From Bacteroides sp. (GTDB lineage: Bacteria > Bacteroidota > Bacteroidia > Bacteroidales > Bacteroidaceae): a stretch of 64,000 nt of DNA. Below the pieces are notes generated by a model. It was not told the origin of the DNA, searched no databases, and worked only from the letters and a program-made list of their open reading frames with translations. This document shows positions 33,741-42,155 of the stretch, one piece after another. The position numbers were made by a program, and so were the translations under genes. The stretch is from the NCBI GenBank assembly GCA_019414725.1, contig DXLM01000007.1:6269-70268 (forward strand), read 5' to 3'. Each line of letters starts with the position of its first letter. The first letter of the stretch is position 1.

Positions 33741-36257
33741 TTACTTCTCAATCTCTGGAATTCGAATTACAATAAACGAATAAGCCGGTGATTCACAAAG
33801 GAATTGTTCACCCACATCCATATTTTCTGATATAGGATGTACCTCTTTATCATCAGGCCGACCAACTAGCACAGTTTTAACAGCTGTCATGTGTTTCCCC
33901 TTTAATAAAGGAAATTCCAATTCTGCATTTACATTCACTGGAAGCATATTTACCAACTTTATAATCAAATCTCCGCTTGGGACATCACGAACAACTGACA
34001 CTCCTATACGTTTCCTCACCGAGGTCTGATTATTATCCAATGACACTTTGGAAGTAATATATTCATTACCGGCATTTTGCCCGTATAACTGTTGCACATA
34101 ATAATCCACTGTCGGTTTCACTTCCTTGTTATTGAAATAAATCAAATCCGGATTCCACCGGATATACCCTTCTTTAGCAAGAAGCGGTGCATAGGAAGTC
34201 ATTGTCACCACATCTGCATTACGTTCTACTGAGGTAAGGAACAGAGCCGTAGCCAGAGCTGTTTCCATATTACTGTGACGTCCCGGTATATGTGCCGCAT
34301 ATTCACCTAAATAGACTTTCGATTTCTTACGGTCATAATGGTCATAATAATCCTGATTGTGAATAAACCAGCCCGGCGAATTATAATTATGTTCATCCAC
34401 CATCGGTATTCCCAACTTGTCTGCCAACGCCCAGCCCTCTTCATAGTCTGTCCCTTCGCTAAAGGGGCCGGTCGTCCCTATTACCACAATATCCGGATAT
34501 TTTTCTTTGACAGCCTTATAAATCATCGTGAAACGTTCTTCAAAAATATCACTTATCATATCCTCATTACCCACTCCGAGGTATTTCAGATTAAAAGGTT
34601 CAGGATGTCCGGCTTTTGCCCGTTCCCGTCCCCACACCGTTTTCTTCGCGTCGCCATTGGCATATTCTATCAGATCCAAAACATCCTGAATATATTGTCC
34701 CATCTCTTCCATCGGAATACCGCCTTGCTGACCGTTACTGGTAATGATATCTGTAGAATGATGGCTAGGCCCCCCTATCCCTGAATTTTGACATGGTACA
34801 CCGGCAGCCACTACCGGAAGCGGTTCAGCTCCTATATCTTCACAGAACTGGAAATATTCAAAATATCCCAAACCTCGTGTCTGATGATATCTCCAGATAT
34901 TAGGTGCAGATTTTCGGGCTTCCAGCGGGCCAATTGTTTCTTTCCAGTTATAGATATTATCCACTCCGTCACCATGTGCCAGACAACCACCGGGAAAACG
35001 CACAAAACGCGGATGAATATCCGCTATTGCCTGTGCCAGGTCAGCACGAAGCCCGTTTTTATGCCCTTTAAACGTTTTCTGCGGAAATAATGAAATCATA
35101 TCCAAAGCATATTCTCCTTCCACTTGCGGCGATATGGCCAACAGGGCACTATCGGCATCTGCTACAGCCTTCAGCACTGCAGTTTGTTTTCTCCAGTCTC
35201 TGGAAGAAACCGACAAGGTTGTCCGGGCAAGCTCTTTCCCGTCTTTTGACATCAAACGTATAACTGTCTTTCCTCCTTTTTTCCCATTCATAATCTTGGA
35301 AAACATAGAGAAATCATATTTTTCCCCTTTTCGCACAACAATACCACCATAGCCTTCATTGACCAACGACGCTCCCGGCTCTTGAATATTCAGGATAGCA
35401 TAATGCGGATTATTGGCATGAATCGGATGATCCGTTCCGATTGTAAATATCGCATTATTCCCCTGAACACTCCAAGCATACATACTATTCCAATCCTTGT
35501 CTTTATTCCCGTCTTTAGGAGAATATTCAAAGTCACGATTTTGAATCAGCTCTGCATAGAGTCCGCCGTCTGCCGCATAATTCAAGTCTTCAAAGAATAC
35601 CCCTATCAAATGCTCACTGATAGGCTTAGTATTTTCTTCTTCCACTTTGATTCGGGCCGTCACAGGTTTCAATCCTGCAAAACGGCTTCCATCCTGCGCA
35701 GTGCGCTCTCCCCGCAATGTCTGTCTGTACGCCCGGTGATCCCCATAACGGTTCATCGCAATAATCTGCTTATAAGCAACTTTCAGAGCCCAACCGGTCA
35801 CCTGTTTGTCACCTATCCACACCGTTTTTCTAATCGGCTCATTGCAGTTCTCCACGGCATATTTTCCTTTTTCAGATGCCATAAAGAAATGTTGCGGTTT
35901 CCATTTTATCAAATCAACAGAAGATACATAAGCCATCGCCTCTCCATCCGGAGTCAGATTCCAGAAACAATGCCATGTTCCGTCCACGCGGCTCTGCGTC
36001 AGATAAGGTTCATACATTTTCTTCCAAGGGCCGAAGTCACACTTCACGAATACTTGCCCGTCAGCTACATTTTGCCAATTTTCCCCGTCCGAACTCCAGA
36101 CAAACTGCATTCCTCTCCTTCCTCCGTCATTTAACGTAGGGTATGGGAAAATGTAGACTGAATCCGGCCCATTCATTATTTCATCAATATGCGCTGATAC
36201 CGGCAAAGCCAGTATCAGACAAAAACATAAGACTAAAAGGTGCTTTATTCTTTTCAT
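33741..36257 (-). CDS. GH51 alpha-L-arabinofuranosidase with extra N-terminal domain
   Basis: 838 residues, signal peptide MKRIKHLLVLCFCLILALPVSA. Residues 25-190 form a half-propeller-like domain (FVWSSDGENWQNVADGQVFVKCDFGPWKKMYEPYL; VSSVDLIKWKPQHFF) not standard in GH51. GH51 begins at about 200 (ISEHLIGVFFEDLNYAADGGLYAELIQNRDFEYS). The acid/base is Glu565 in GVGNED and the nucleophile Glu652 in YLGEYAAH. It removes alpha-L-arabinofuranosyl groups. It follows the GH51-like gene by five bases. Confidence 0.93.
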   Translation of the reverse strand: MKRIKHLLVLCFCLILALPVSAHIDEIMNGPDSVYIFPYPTLNDGGRRGMQFVWSSDGENWQNVADGQVFVKCDFGPWKKMYEPYLTQSRVDGTWHCFWNLTPDGEAMAYVSSVDLIKWKPQHFFMASEKGKYAVENCNEPIRKTVWIGDKQVTGWALKVAYKQIIAMNRYGDHRAYRQTLRGERTAQDGSRFAGLKPVTARIKVEEENTKPISEHLIGVFFEDLNYAADGGLYAELIQNRDFEYSPKDGNKDKDWNSMYAWSVQGNNAIFTIGTDHPIHANNPHYAILNIQEPGASLVNEGYGGIVVRKGEKYDFSMFSKIMNGKKGGKTVIRLMSKDGKELARTTLSVSSRDWRKQTAVLKAVADADSALLAISPQVEGEYALDMISLFPQKTFKGHKNGLRADLAQAIADIHPRFVRFPGGCLAHGDGVDNIYNWKETIGPLEARKSAPNIWRYHQTRGLGYFEYFQFCEDIGAEPLPVVAAGVPCQNSGIGGPSHHSTDIITSNGQQGGIPMEEMGQYIQDVLDLIEYANGDAKKTVWGRERAKAGHPEPFNLKYLGVGNEDMISDIFEERFTMIYKAVKEKYPDIVVIGTTGPFSEGTDYEEGWALADKLGIPMVDEHNYNSPGWFIHNQDYYDHYDRKKSKVYLGEYAAHIPGRHSNMETALATALFLTSVERNADVVTMTSYAPLLAKEGYIRWNPDLIYFNNKEVKPTVDYYVQQLYGQNAGNEYITSKVSLDNNQTSVRKRIGVSVVRDVPSGDLIIKLVNMLPVNVNAELEFPLLKGKHMTAVKTVLVGRPDDKEVHPISENMDVGEQFLCESPAYSFIVIRIPEIEK

Positions 36258-36262
36258 GCTTT

Positions 36263-38476
36263 CTATTTTCTAAGAGTAATTACAGTGTACGAGTATTTAG
36301 GGAATGTGTATTTAGTGTTCTTTCTGGAAAAGACCGCCTGAGAAGGCTTAAATACTACATTATCCTTATTCTCATACGTATTAAACTCTGTAAGTTCACA
36401 GTCGCCAATCGTTTGAACCTCCACTTTGGATTTGTAACGGAAATTATCAATATTCAATATAGCTTCCCGAGGTTGGTCACTCAAGTTAACAACATAGAGA
36501 GTCATTTCTGTTTTCGAATCATTGATTTTAGCTGTAATATCAAGGGCTTCATCACTGGTGGAAGTTGCGACAACATTAGGTTTCCACGTCTTTATCATCA
36601 TTTCATCAATATGTGCTGAAGGTTGGAACCATATAGTATCGGCTGTATAATGAATACGTCCCTGATCCCATATATAATGCAAACCATGCGGCTGGAAAGT
36701 ATTAGCCGTACCCAGCATACGGAAACAATCACCATAACGTTGTAAGGTATTCCAATTATTTGCATGAGCTAAACCGCGATCCCAGTCACACCGGCTACCA
36801 TTCTCTTCCATAGGATGCAGATTCAACTTAAATCCGGGAAAATCCTGCGCCAATTCTCTCTGAAGCACTATCCCCATCTCATTTTCAAACAAATCTTTTG
36901 TATCAGCAAACGATCTGGTTCCACTATAATGAGGGTCCCAAGCCAGTTTATCCTGTTTTCCTTTTGAAATGAACCATGATACCATATCAGATGCCAGTTT
37001 ATATTCCGGTGTCCCTTTGGTGTATCCGCGACCGATGTTAAGTGAAGTCATAATCGACATTTCAGGATCTACCTCCCATGCTGCCTCCGCAAACTTTTTC
37101 ACACATTCAATATACCCACGCGTAATCGGGCGTTCATTGTCCACCTGTATGTATTTCAAACGATAAGGCTCCCGATGTCCGTATTTAGCCCGCAACGCCC
37201 CCCATCTGGTAGTAGCATCTCCATTCACATATTCTACAAAATCCCGGATATCCTCATAAGACTCATCCATGCTCATACCGATAATGGCAACTGCATCAAT
37301 CACTTCTGCTGCTTGCAGCATTTCTTCAAAACCGAAACTATGAGTAGCATATAAATTAAATCCACTTCGAAGAGTTACCCTACGTTCATCAATCGGGCCT
37401 ATCATTTTTTTCCAACGATACAAATAAGTATCCGCACCTACATCAACCATAGAACCATTATAACGAAAAGCGGCAATCCCCTGTTTCTTCAATACGTCCA
37501 CAAACATCTTCCGAATGGGATAACCTTTCACCCGTCCCCATTCTCCCGGTTGCAGAAAAGCGAATCCAAGCTCTATTTTTCCGGGCTTTTTAAGCGATAT
37601 TCCGAAACTTCCCCGAGTTACGTCAGCATCAGGTACCAACTTAAACTGTACTCTTTCATAAGAGCCATCCCCTTTCAGAGAATATGGTTCCTCTGCAATC
37701 ACGGTTCCTTTTTCATCACGAAGCGATATATATACAGTCTCCGGTGAATCTGACTTGATTCTCAAAATGCCATCATAAGATTTTCCTTTATCAAACCGTA
37801 TCCCCATTCTATATAAGCCATGATTAGTGAGTCCGACTTCTCCCGAGCCTCCTTTAAAACAGATTGTTTGCGTCTGACGCCCGATATAAGCTTCTCCGTC
37901 ATGCACCAGTTCGTAATTATATTGCGGACTTCCTAACAACATTTTACTCCAATACTTGGATATCTGTTCATTCCCATTAATACGTTCAAGCATAACCTTT
38001 TGTATAGGAGCAGGTAATGAGTCAAACACAAGAAAACGACCGGGGAACTTCCATCCCGAAATGACCCGGGGATGCTTGAAAGGTTTGGCATCATAAATGT
38101 CTTTGGAATTAAAGTCATATTTTTCTGTCAGGTTATTCCATGGGATACGATGATAAATATCCGTCTGTGTAATCAAATGAGGAATTCTCCTTTCATCCAA
38201 TACTACATATATTTTAGAGTAGTCAGCCTTATCCAAATTCAGGAAATCAATGTCAATATTTTCTTCAAAGGCCTCTCCATGAAGCAATTGACTGAATATT
38301 CCACCATTTGTCTGATTATTAAGGTCCTCGATATTAGAACCGTTAAACAACTTGGTTACAGTAGCAATCTGCCGTCCCGCATCCACATTTAGTTTCACAG
38401 GAATATTTTGCGCACTTGCCCAACTTGAAAAAAACAATAGAAGCAAAACTGATATCAGATTCTTTTTCTGTTTCAT
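36263..38476 (-). CDS. GH51-like clan GH-A protein, divergent active site
   Basis: 737 residues from the ATG at 38476 (signal peptide MKQKKNLISVLLLLFFSSWASAQ); an ATG seven codons upstream has a poorer N-terminus. The layout follows GH51: LFNGSNIEDLNNQTNGGIFSQLLHGEAFEEN, a carbohydrate-binding-like region, then a barrel (FVEYVNGDATTRWGALRAKYGHREPYRLKYIQVDNERPITRGY). The usual GNE becomes DNE, keeping a likely acid/base Glu; the nucleophile candidate is a Glu in HPMEENGSRCDWDRG. It may be an arabinofuranosidase or endo-acting relative, or belong to another GH family. It is in one unit with GH51 and the triple-GH43 gene. Confidence 0.75.
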   Translation of the reverse strand: MKQKKNLISVLLLLFFSSWASAQNIPVKLNVDAGRQIATVTKLFNGSNIEDLNNQTNGGIFSQLLHGEAFEENIDIDFLNLDKADYSKIYVVLDERRIPHLITQTDIYHRIPWNNLTEKYDFNSKDIYDAKPFKHPRVISGWKFPGRFLVFDSLPAPIQKVMLERINGNEQISKYWSKMLLGSPQYNYELVHDGEAYIGRQTQTICFKGGSGEVGLTNHGLYRMGIRFDKGKSYDGILRIKSDSPETVYISLRDEKGTVIAEEPYSLKGDGSYERVQFKLVPDADVTRGSFGISLKKPGKIELGFAFLQPGEWGRVKGYPIRKMFVDVLKKQGIAAFRYNGSMVDVGADTYLYRWKKMIGPIDERRVTLRSGFNLYATHSFGFEEMLQAAEVIDAVAIIGMSMDESYEDIRDFVEYVNGDATTRWGALRAKYGHREPYRLKYIQVDNERPITRGYIECVKKFAEAAWEVDPEMSIMTSLNIGRGYTKGTPEYKLASDMVSWFISKGKQDKLAWDPHYSGTRSFADTKDLFENEMGIVLQRELAQDFPGFKLNLHPMEENGSRCDWDRGLAHANNWNTLQRYGDCFRMLGTANTFQPHGLHYIWDQGRIHYTADTIWFQPSAHIDEMMIKTWKPNVVATSTSDEALDITAKINDSKTEMTLYVVNLSDQPREAILNIDNFRYKSKVEVQTIGDCELTEFNTYENKDNVVFKPSQAVFSRKNTKYTFPKYSYTVITLRK

Positions 38477-38515
38477 TATATATAATTTGAGTTTCAATAG
38501 TTTATTAATTTCGAT

Positions 38516-41500
38516 TTAAAGAGTCGGAACCACTTTTTTGATTGTTCCATCCGTATTAAATTCCAGTTTATCTATGCACACCTCGCGATGATAGCCGGCA
38601 TCCCTTCCTTTGGTCACAGCATCTGGAAATTTAAAACGATGATAAACAATATACCATTCATCCTTCCCCGGCACTTGTACTACCGAATGATGTCCGGTGG
38701 CATAAATTCCCTGTTCCGGTTTCTTACAAATAACGACCTGACTTTCTGCTGGATTTATCGGCCCCACCGGAGATTTAGAACGTACATAACGCACCTCATA
38801 CTCCGTACTTCTCGTATCATTCTTAGACCATGTAAAATAATAATAGCCGTTCCTATAAAACACATGAGCCGCCTCGCTATAATGAGCATCATGACCTATC
38901 AGAATACGGGTTGTATTTGGTTTCACCGATACCATATCATCATTCAACTCACACACAGCCATATAATAGTTTCCCCAATACAGATAAGTATTTCCACTTA
39001 CAGGATCTGTAAATACATCCGGATCAATATTCTGTCCTCTCGGCATCCCCTTAGGCAGTTCCCGTCCAATCAAAGGTTTCCCTGAATCAATAAAAGGACC
39101 TGTAGGATGGTCGGATATAGCCACACCAATCTGCTTTTCCGCAGTAAAGTAATAATAATACTTATAGTTGCCATCTGCCTGCTTCTTTTCAATAATACTT
39201 GGAGCCCATGCATTCTTTTTTGCCCACGAAACATTTTTCAAATCCAAAATCCCCCCTTCTTCTTTCCAGTTCACCAAGTCACTCGAAGAAAAAGCCTTAA
39301 ACTGTGTACTCCCCCAGTTGGGAATACCATCACACGTCGGATAAATATAATACCTCCCCGTTTTCTCTGAATACATCACTTCCGGATCAGCATAATATCC
39401 TTGAATAATCGGATTCTTTTGAATAGATGCAGTAGAAACATATTTCCTTTTATTCTTCTGCCAATACTTCTCTAAATTATCTGCTTCTTCAGTAGTCAGA
39501 TGAATAACCGCTCCATGTTTGGGAGCATTATAATTGGTCGTTTTCATCACTCCTTCATTGAAACGCCCCAGATTCTTAAAGTTCACAAAGTCTGACGTTT
39601 CAATAAAACCGAAATTATGAGGAGTCACACTATATACATCATACATCAATACCCATTTATCTTCTCCGATACGCTTCCATACAGTAGGAGCCTCACAAGC
39701 CTTGGGCTCAAAGTCATACCAGCGTGGATCATATTCATAGTCACCGTTCGCACGATCTGAAACAGCCTGTTTGATTCCGGCAGGTCCATCGTGGGCAACA
39801 TAGAACAAGTGATATTTGTCTCCTACTTTCGTGATATCTCCGTCAATGGCAGAAACACCCTCATTAGGATATTCAAACAAAATCTGCGGTAAGCTCTCAA
39901 TGGTATCAAAGTCATCATTTACATATACATAATACAGTTTATTCGCTTCATTTCTGAAACGCATTGTATAATAAATCATCAGTTTCCCTTTTTTCTCATC
40001 GTATGTTACCTCCGGCGCCCATGCACAACCAATCTCACTCAACCCTGCCGTTAACTTGTCAAAACGGATATTCGCGCGTTTCCAGTTAACCAGATCCCAA
40101 GACTTCATCAATACCAGTCCATAATTGTTTCCCCAACCATACATATTGCGGTCACGTTCCCATTCGGTTTCCCGGTAACCGTCCCGCTTTGCAAACACGT
40201 GCAAGTCTGTCATTGCCAAATAGAAAGCGCCATCCGGTCCACGATAAATATGCGGGTCACGAATACCTCTCTGATAGGCAATCGTATCGCCGGCAATTAC
40301 CGGTTCCCCGTCATTCATGGCTGTAAAAGTATATCCGTCACGGCTGACAGCCATATACAAGCCATGCGTCTCGTCCTTGTGGAATACCATCAGATAAGCA
40401 CTCATATCTTTCTCCTGCGGAACAGCATTCTTATATCGGAACTGTTTAAATCCGGCTCTTCCCTTTCCAGCAGAAAGTAATCCTATACGCAAGGCATAGA
40501 AACCATGATAATTGTTGTGATGCATTTGCGACACATCAACATTTTCCGCAAGGGTAATCCACTCCTTACTATCTTTGCTCACCATTATACGCAGATTGTT
40601 ACCCTGATTATGAATTTTAGCAATAAAACGTTTACCCAACTCATTAGGTAATTCCAGTTGCTTGCTTGCATTTTGATAGACAATAAACTTCTTTCCGTCA
40701 GAAACAACTCCCGCATATGCGTTTTCATTGTAAAATAAAACAAGTCCGCCTGTATTCCCATTGCCGATATTTATCTCTACTTGAGTTTCATAATTCTTAT
40801 CTTCAGCAGTTGTTAGAAGCAGGCGTCCGTCAGCAGGAGTTCTTCCCTTAGCTTTCATCCATAAGGTTCCATTATCAAAAGTCAAAGCTTTCGGAACATA
40901 TTCTTTCCAGAAAGTCCATTGAAGCCCTAAATTAGCTTCGTTAAAATCATCAGACAGTTCTATTCCATGCTTGATTTGTTTATCCGGCTTAATCGAAGTA
41001 GCAGTAGATTTGGTACGATACCAGCCATCCGCTGTCCATTCAATAGGTTCAATCAACGTCTGACGTCCTAAAGTGTGATATCCCTTTGCATAGGCATGAT
41101 ATACAATCCACCAATTACCGTTCACATCATCAATCAGCGTGCCATGTCCTTTAGACCACCAGTTATCCGTTGCACTATAAGTATGTACAACGGGATTATA
41201 AGGAGAATTTTCCCATGGTCCCATTATACTCTTTGAACGAGCAGACACTACCATGTGACTTGTCGCAGGACCGGCAGTTCCTCCTTGTGCAGAAGTCAAG
41301 TAATAATAACCGTTATGATAATTCAGTTTCGGTGATTCCAAGCACATACATTCCGTATCCCACTTATCAGGATAAAGCCACCCCTCATATACCTTCTGCT
41401 TTTTACCTATAGTTGACAATCCATCTTCCGTCAAGCGGATTACTTCTCCTTTATCCACATAAAGATAACGGTTACCTTGCTTGTCAACTATATGCCCCGG

Positions 41501-41884
41501 ATCAATCCCACTTACTTTCAAATCCACCGGCTTACTCCAAGGACCCTTTATATCTTTTGCCCAAATAACCCAATTTGTCCCGGCCGCCGGATAATAAATA
41601 TAAAAAGTATCACCATATTTCAATAAATCAGGTGCCATAGCAGACCCATCGTACTCGGGCATTACCCGGCAAACAGGCTCCCAATTCATCAAATCCTGTG
41701 AATGCCATATCAAGAACCCCGGCATATAATAAAAGGGAGAATGTGTCATATAATAATCCTTTCCATCACGCATAATGGATGGATCGGGATAATCTCCCGA
41801 TAAAATTACTTTTGGAAATTTCTGTGCTACCAATGAAGTAGACGCCATCAAAATTAAACCGATTAATAATACTATCTTTCTCAT
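38516..41884 (-). CDS. Protein with three GH43 modules
   Basis: 1122 residues, signal peptide MRKIVLLIGLILMASTSLVAQ. Module 1 (about 22-305): Asp34 (DYPDPSIM), Asp128 (VSGIDPGHI) and Glu183 (MCLESPKLNY), followed by a concanavalin-like domain to about 485. Module 2 (about 490-770): GIRDPHIYRGPDG, GCAWAPEVTYDEKKG, SAIDGDITKVGDK. Module 3 (about 790-1122): YYADPEVMYSEKTG, GQNIDPDVFTDPVSG, HYSEAAHVFYRNGYYYFTWS. Each module keeps base, modulator and acid candidates, so up to three activities in one exported chain. It heads a unit with the two GH51-type genes. Confidence 0.88.
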   Translation of the reverse strand: MRKIVLLIGLILMASTSLVAQKFPKVILSGDYPDPSIMRDGKDYYMTHSPFYYMPGFLIWHSQDLMNWEPVCRVMPEYDGSAMAPDLLKYGDTFYIYYPAAGTNWVIWAKDIKGPWSKPVDLKVSGIDPGHIVDKQGNRYLYVDKGEVIRLTEDGLSTIGKKQKVYEGWLYPDKWDTECMCLESPKLNYHNGYYYLTSAQGGTAGPATSHMVVSARSKSIMGPWENSPYNPVVHTYSATDNWWSKGHGTLIDDVNGNWWIVYHAYAKGYHTLGRQTLIEPIEWTADGWYRTKSTATSIKPDKQIKHGIELSDDFNEANLGLQWTFWKEYVPKALTFDNGTLWMKAKGRTPADGRLLLTTAEDKNYETQVEINIGNGNTGGLVLFYNENAYAGVVSDGKKFIVYQNASKQLELPNELGKRFIAKIHNQGNNLRIMVSKDSKEWITLAENVDVSQMHHNNYHGFYALRIGLLSAGKGRAGFKQFRYKNAVPQEKDMSAYLMVFHKDETHGLYMAVSRDGYTFTAMNDGEPVIAGDTIAYQRGIRDPHIYRGPDGAFYLAMTDLHVFAKRDGYRETEWERDRNMYGWGNNYGLVLMKSWDLVNWKRANIRFDKLTAGLSEIGCAWAPEVTYDEKKGKLMIYYTMRFRNEANKLYYVYVNDDFDTIESLPQILFEYPNEGVSAIDGDITKVGDKYHLFYVAHDGPAGIKQAVSDRANGDYEYDPRWYDFEPKACEAPTVWKRIGEDKWVLMYDVYSVTPHNFGFIETSDFVNFKNLGRFNEGVMKTTNYNAPKHGAVIHLTTEEADNLEKYWQKNKRKYVSTASIQKNPIIQGYYADPEVMYSEKTGRYYIYPTCDGIPNWGSTQFKAFSSSDLVNWKEEGGILDLKNVSWAKKNAWAPSIIEKKQADGNYKYYYYFTAEKQIGVAISDHPTGPFIDSGKPLIGRELPKGMPRGQNIDPDVFTDPVSGNTYLYWGNYYMAVCELNDDMVSVKPNTTRILIGHDAHYSEAAHVFYRNGYYYFTWSKNDTRSTEYEVRYVRSKSPVGPINPAESQVVICKKPEQGIYATGHHSVVQVPGKDEWYIVYHRFKFPDAVTKGRDAGYHREVCIDKLEFNTDGTIKKVVPTL

Positions 41885-41892
41885 TATTTTTA

Positions 41893-41989
41893 TTTTATAA
41901 ATATAACATCACTCATTATACTCTTCAACAAAGAAACGCGCCCTATCTGATACTTTATACTGTGCAGACCTATCGGACATGCCATCTGA
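41893..41989 (-). pseudogene. Decayed C-terminal scrap of a GH-N beta-helix hydrolase gene
   Basis: Read on the minus strand from 41989: SDGMSDRSAQYKVSDRARFFVEEYNE, a stop, then CYIYK. This aligns without gaps to the end of the paralog at 45711 (SDDMAGKPAWYKTSDMARFFVGEHVDGIVFAK). DNA identity is roughly three quarters by eye, with a shared exact stretch CAACAAAGAAACGCGCC. Nothing further upstream aligns. Confidence 0.8.
41898..41928 (-). promoter_or_regulatory. Weak PUL-type promoter candidate, triple-GH43 unit
   Basis: Minus strand TTGAAGA (41922-41928)-N16-TATATTTA (41898-41905), 13 bases before the ATG at 41884. Spacing and position fit the other sites, but both halves are degenerate and lie in the gene remnant. 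A housekeeping-type TATATTTG near 42011-42018 is an alternative. Confidence 0.3.
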
Positions 41990-42118
41990 TATAATTGGAG
42001 AGTATCACATAGCAAATATATAGAAAAGGAGAAAAAAACATTCACAAAAAAAGGAGTAATAAGTTCCAAACAAAAGAGAGTAATCATATCAGAAATAAAC
42101 AACTGATATTCAAACAAA

Positions 42119-42148
42119 TAAAAAGAGTACCACTCATTTATGGTACTC
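42119..42148 (-). terminator. Terminator after regulator 2
   Basis: GAGTACC/GGTACTC form a 7-bp stem (42142-42148 with 42125-42131) followed by TTTTT and more T-rich sequence on the minus strand, directly after the stop at 42156. Confidence 0.78.
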
Positions 42149-42155
42149 TCATCCA

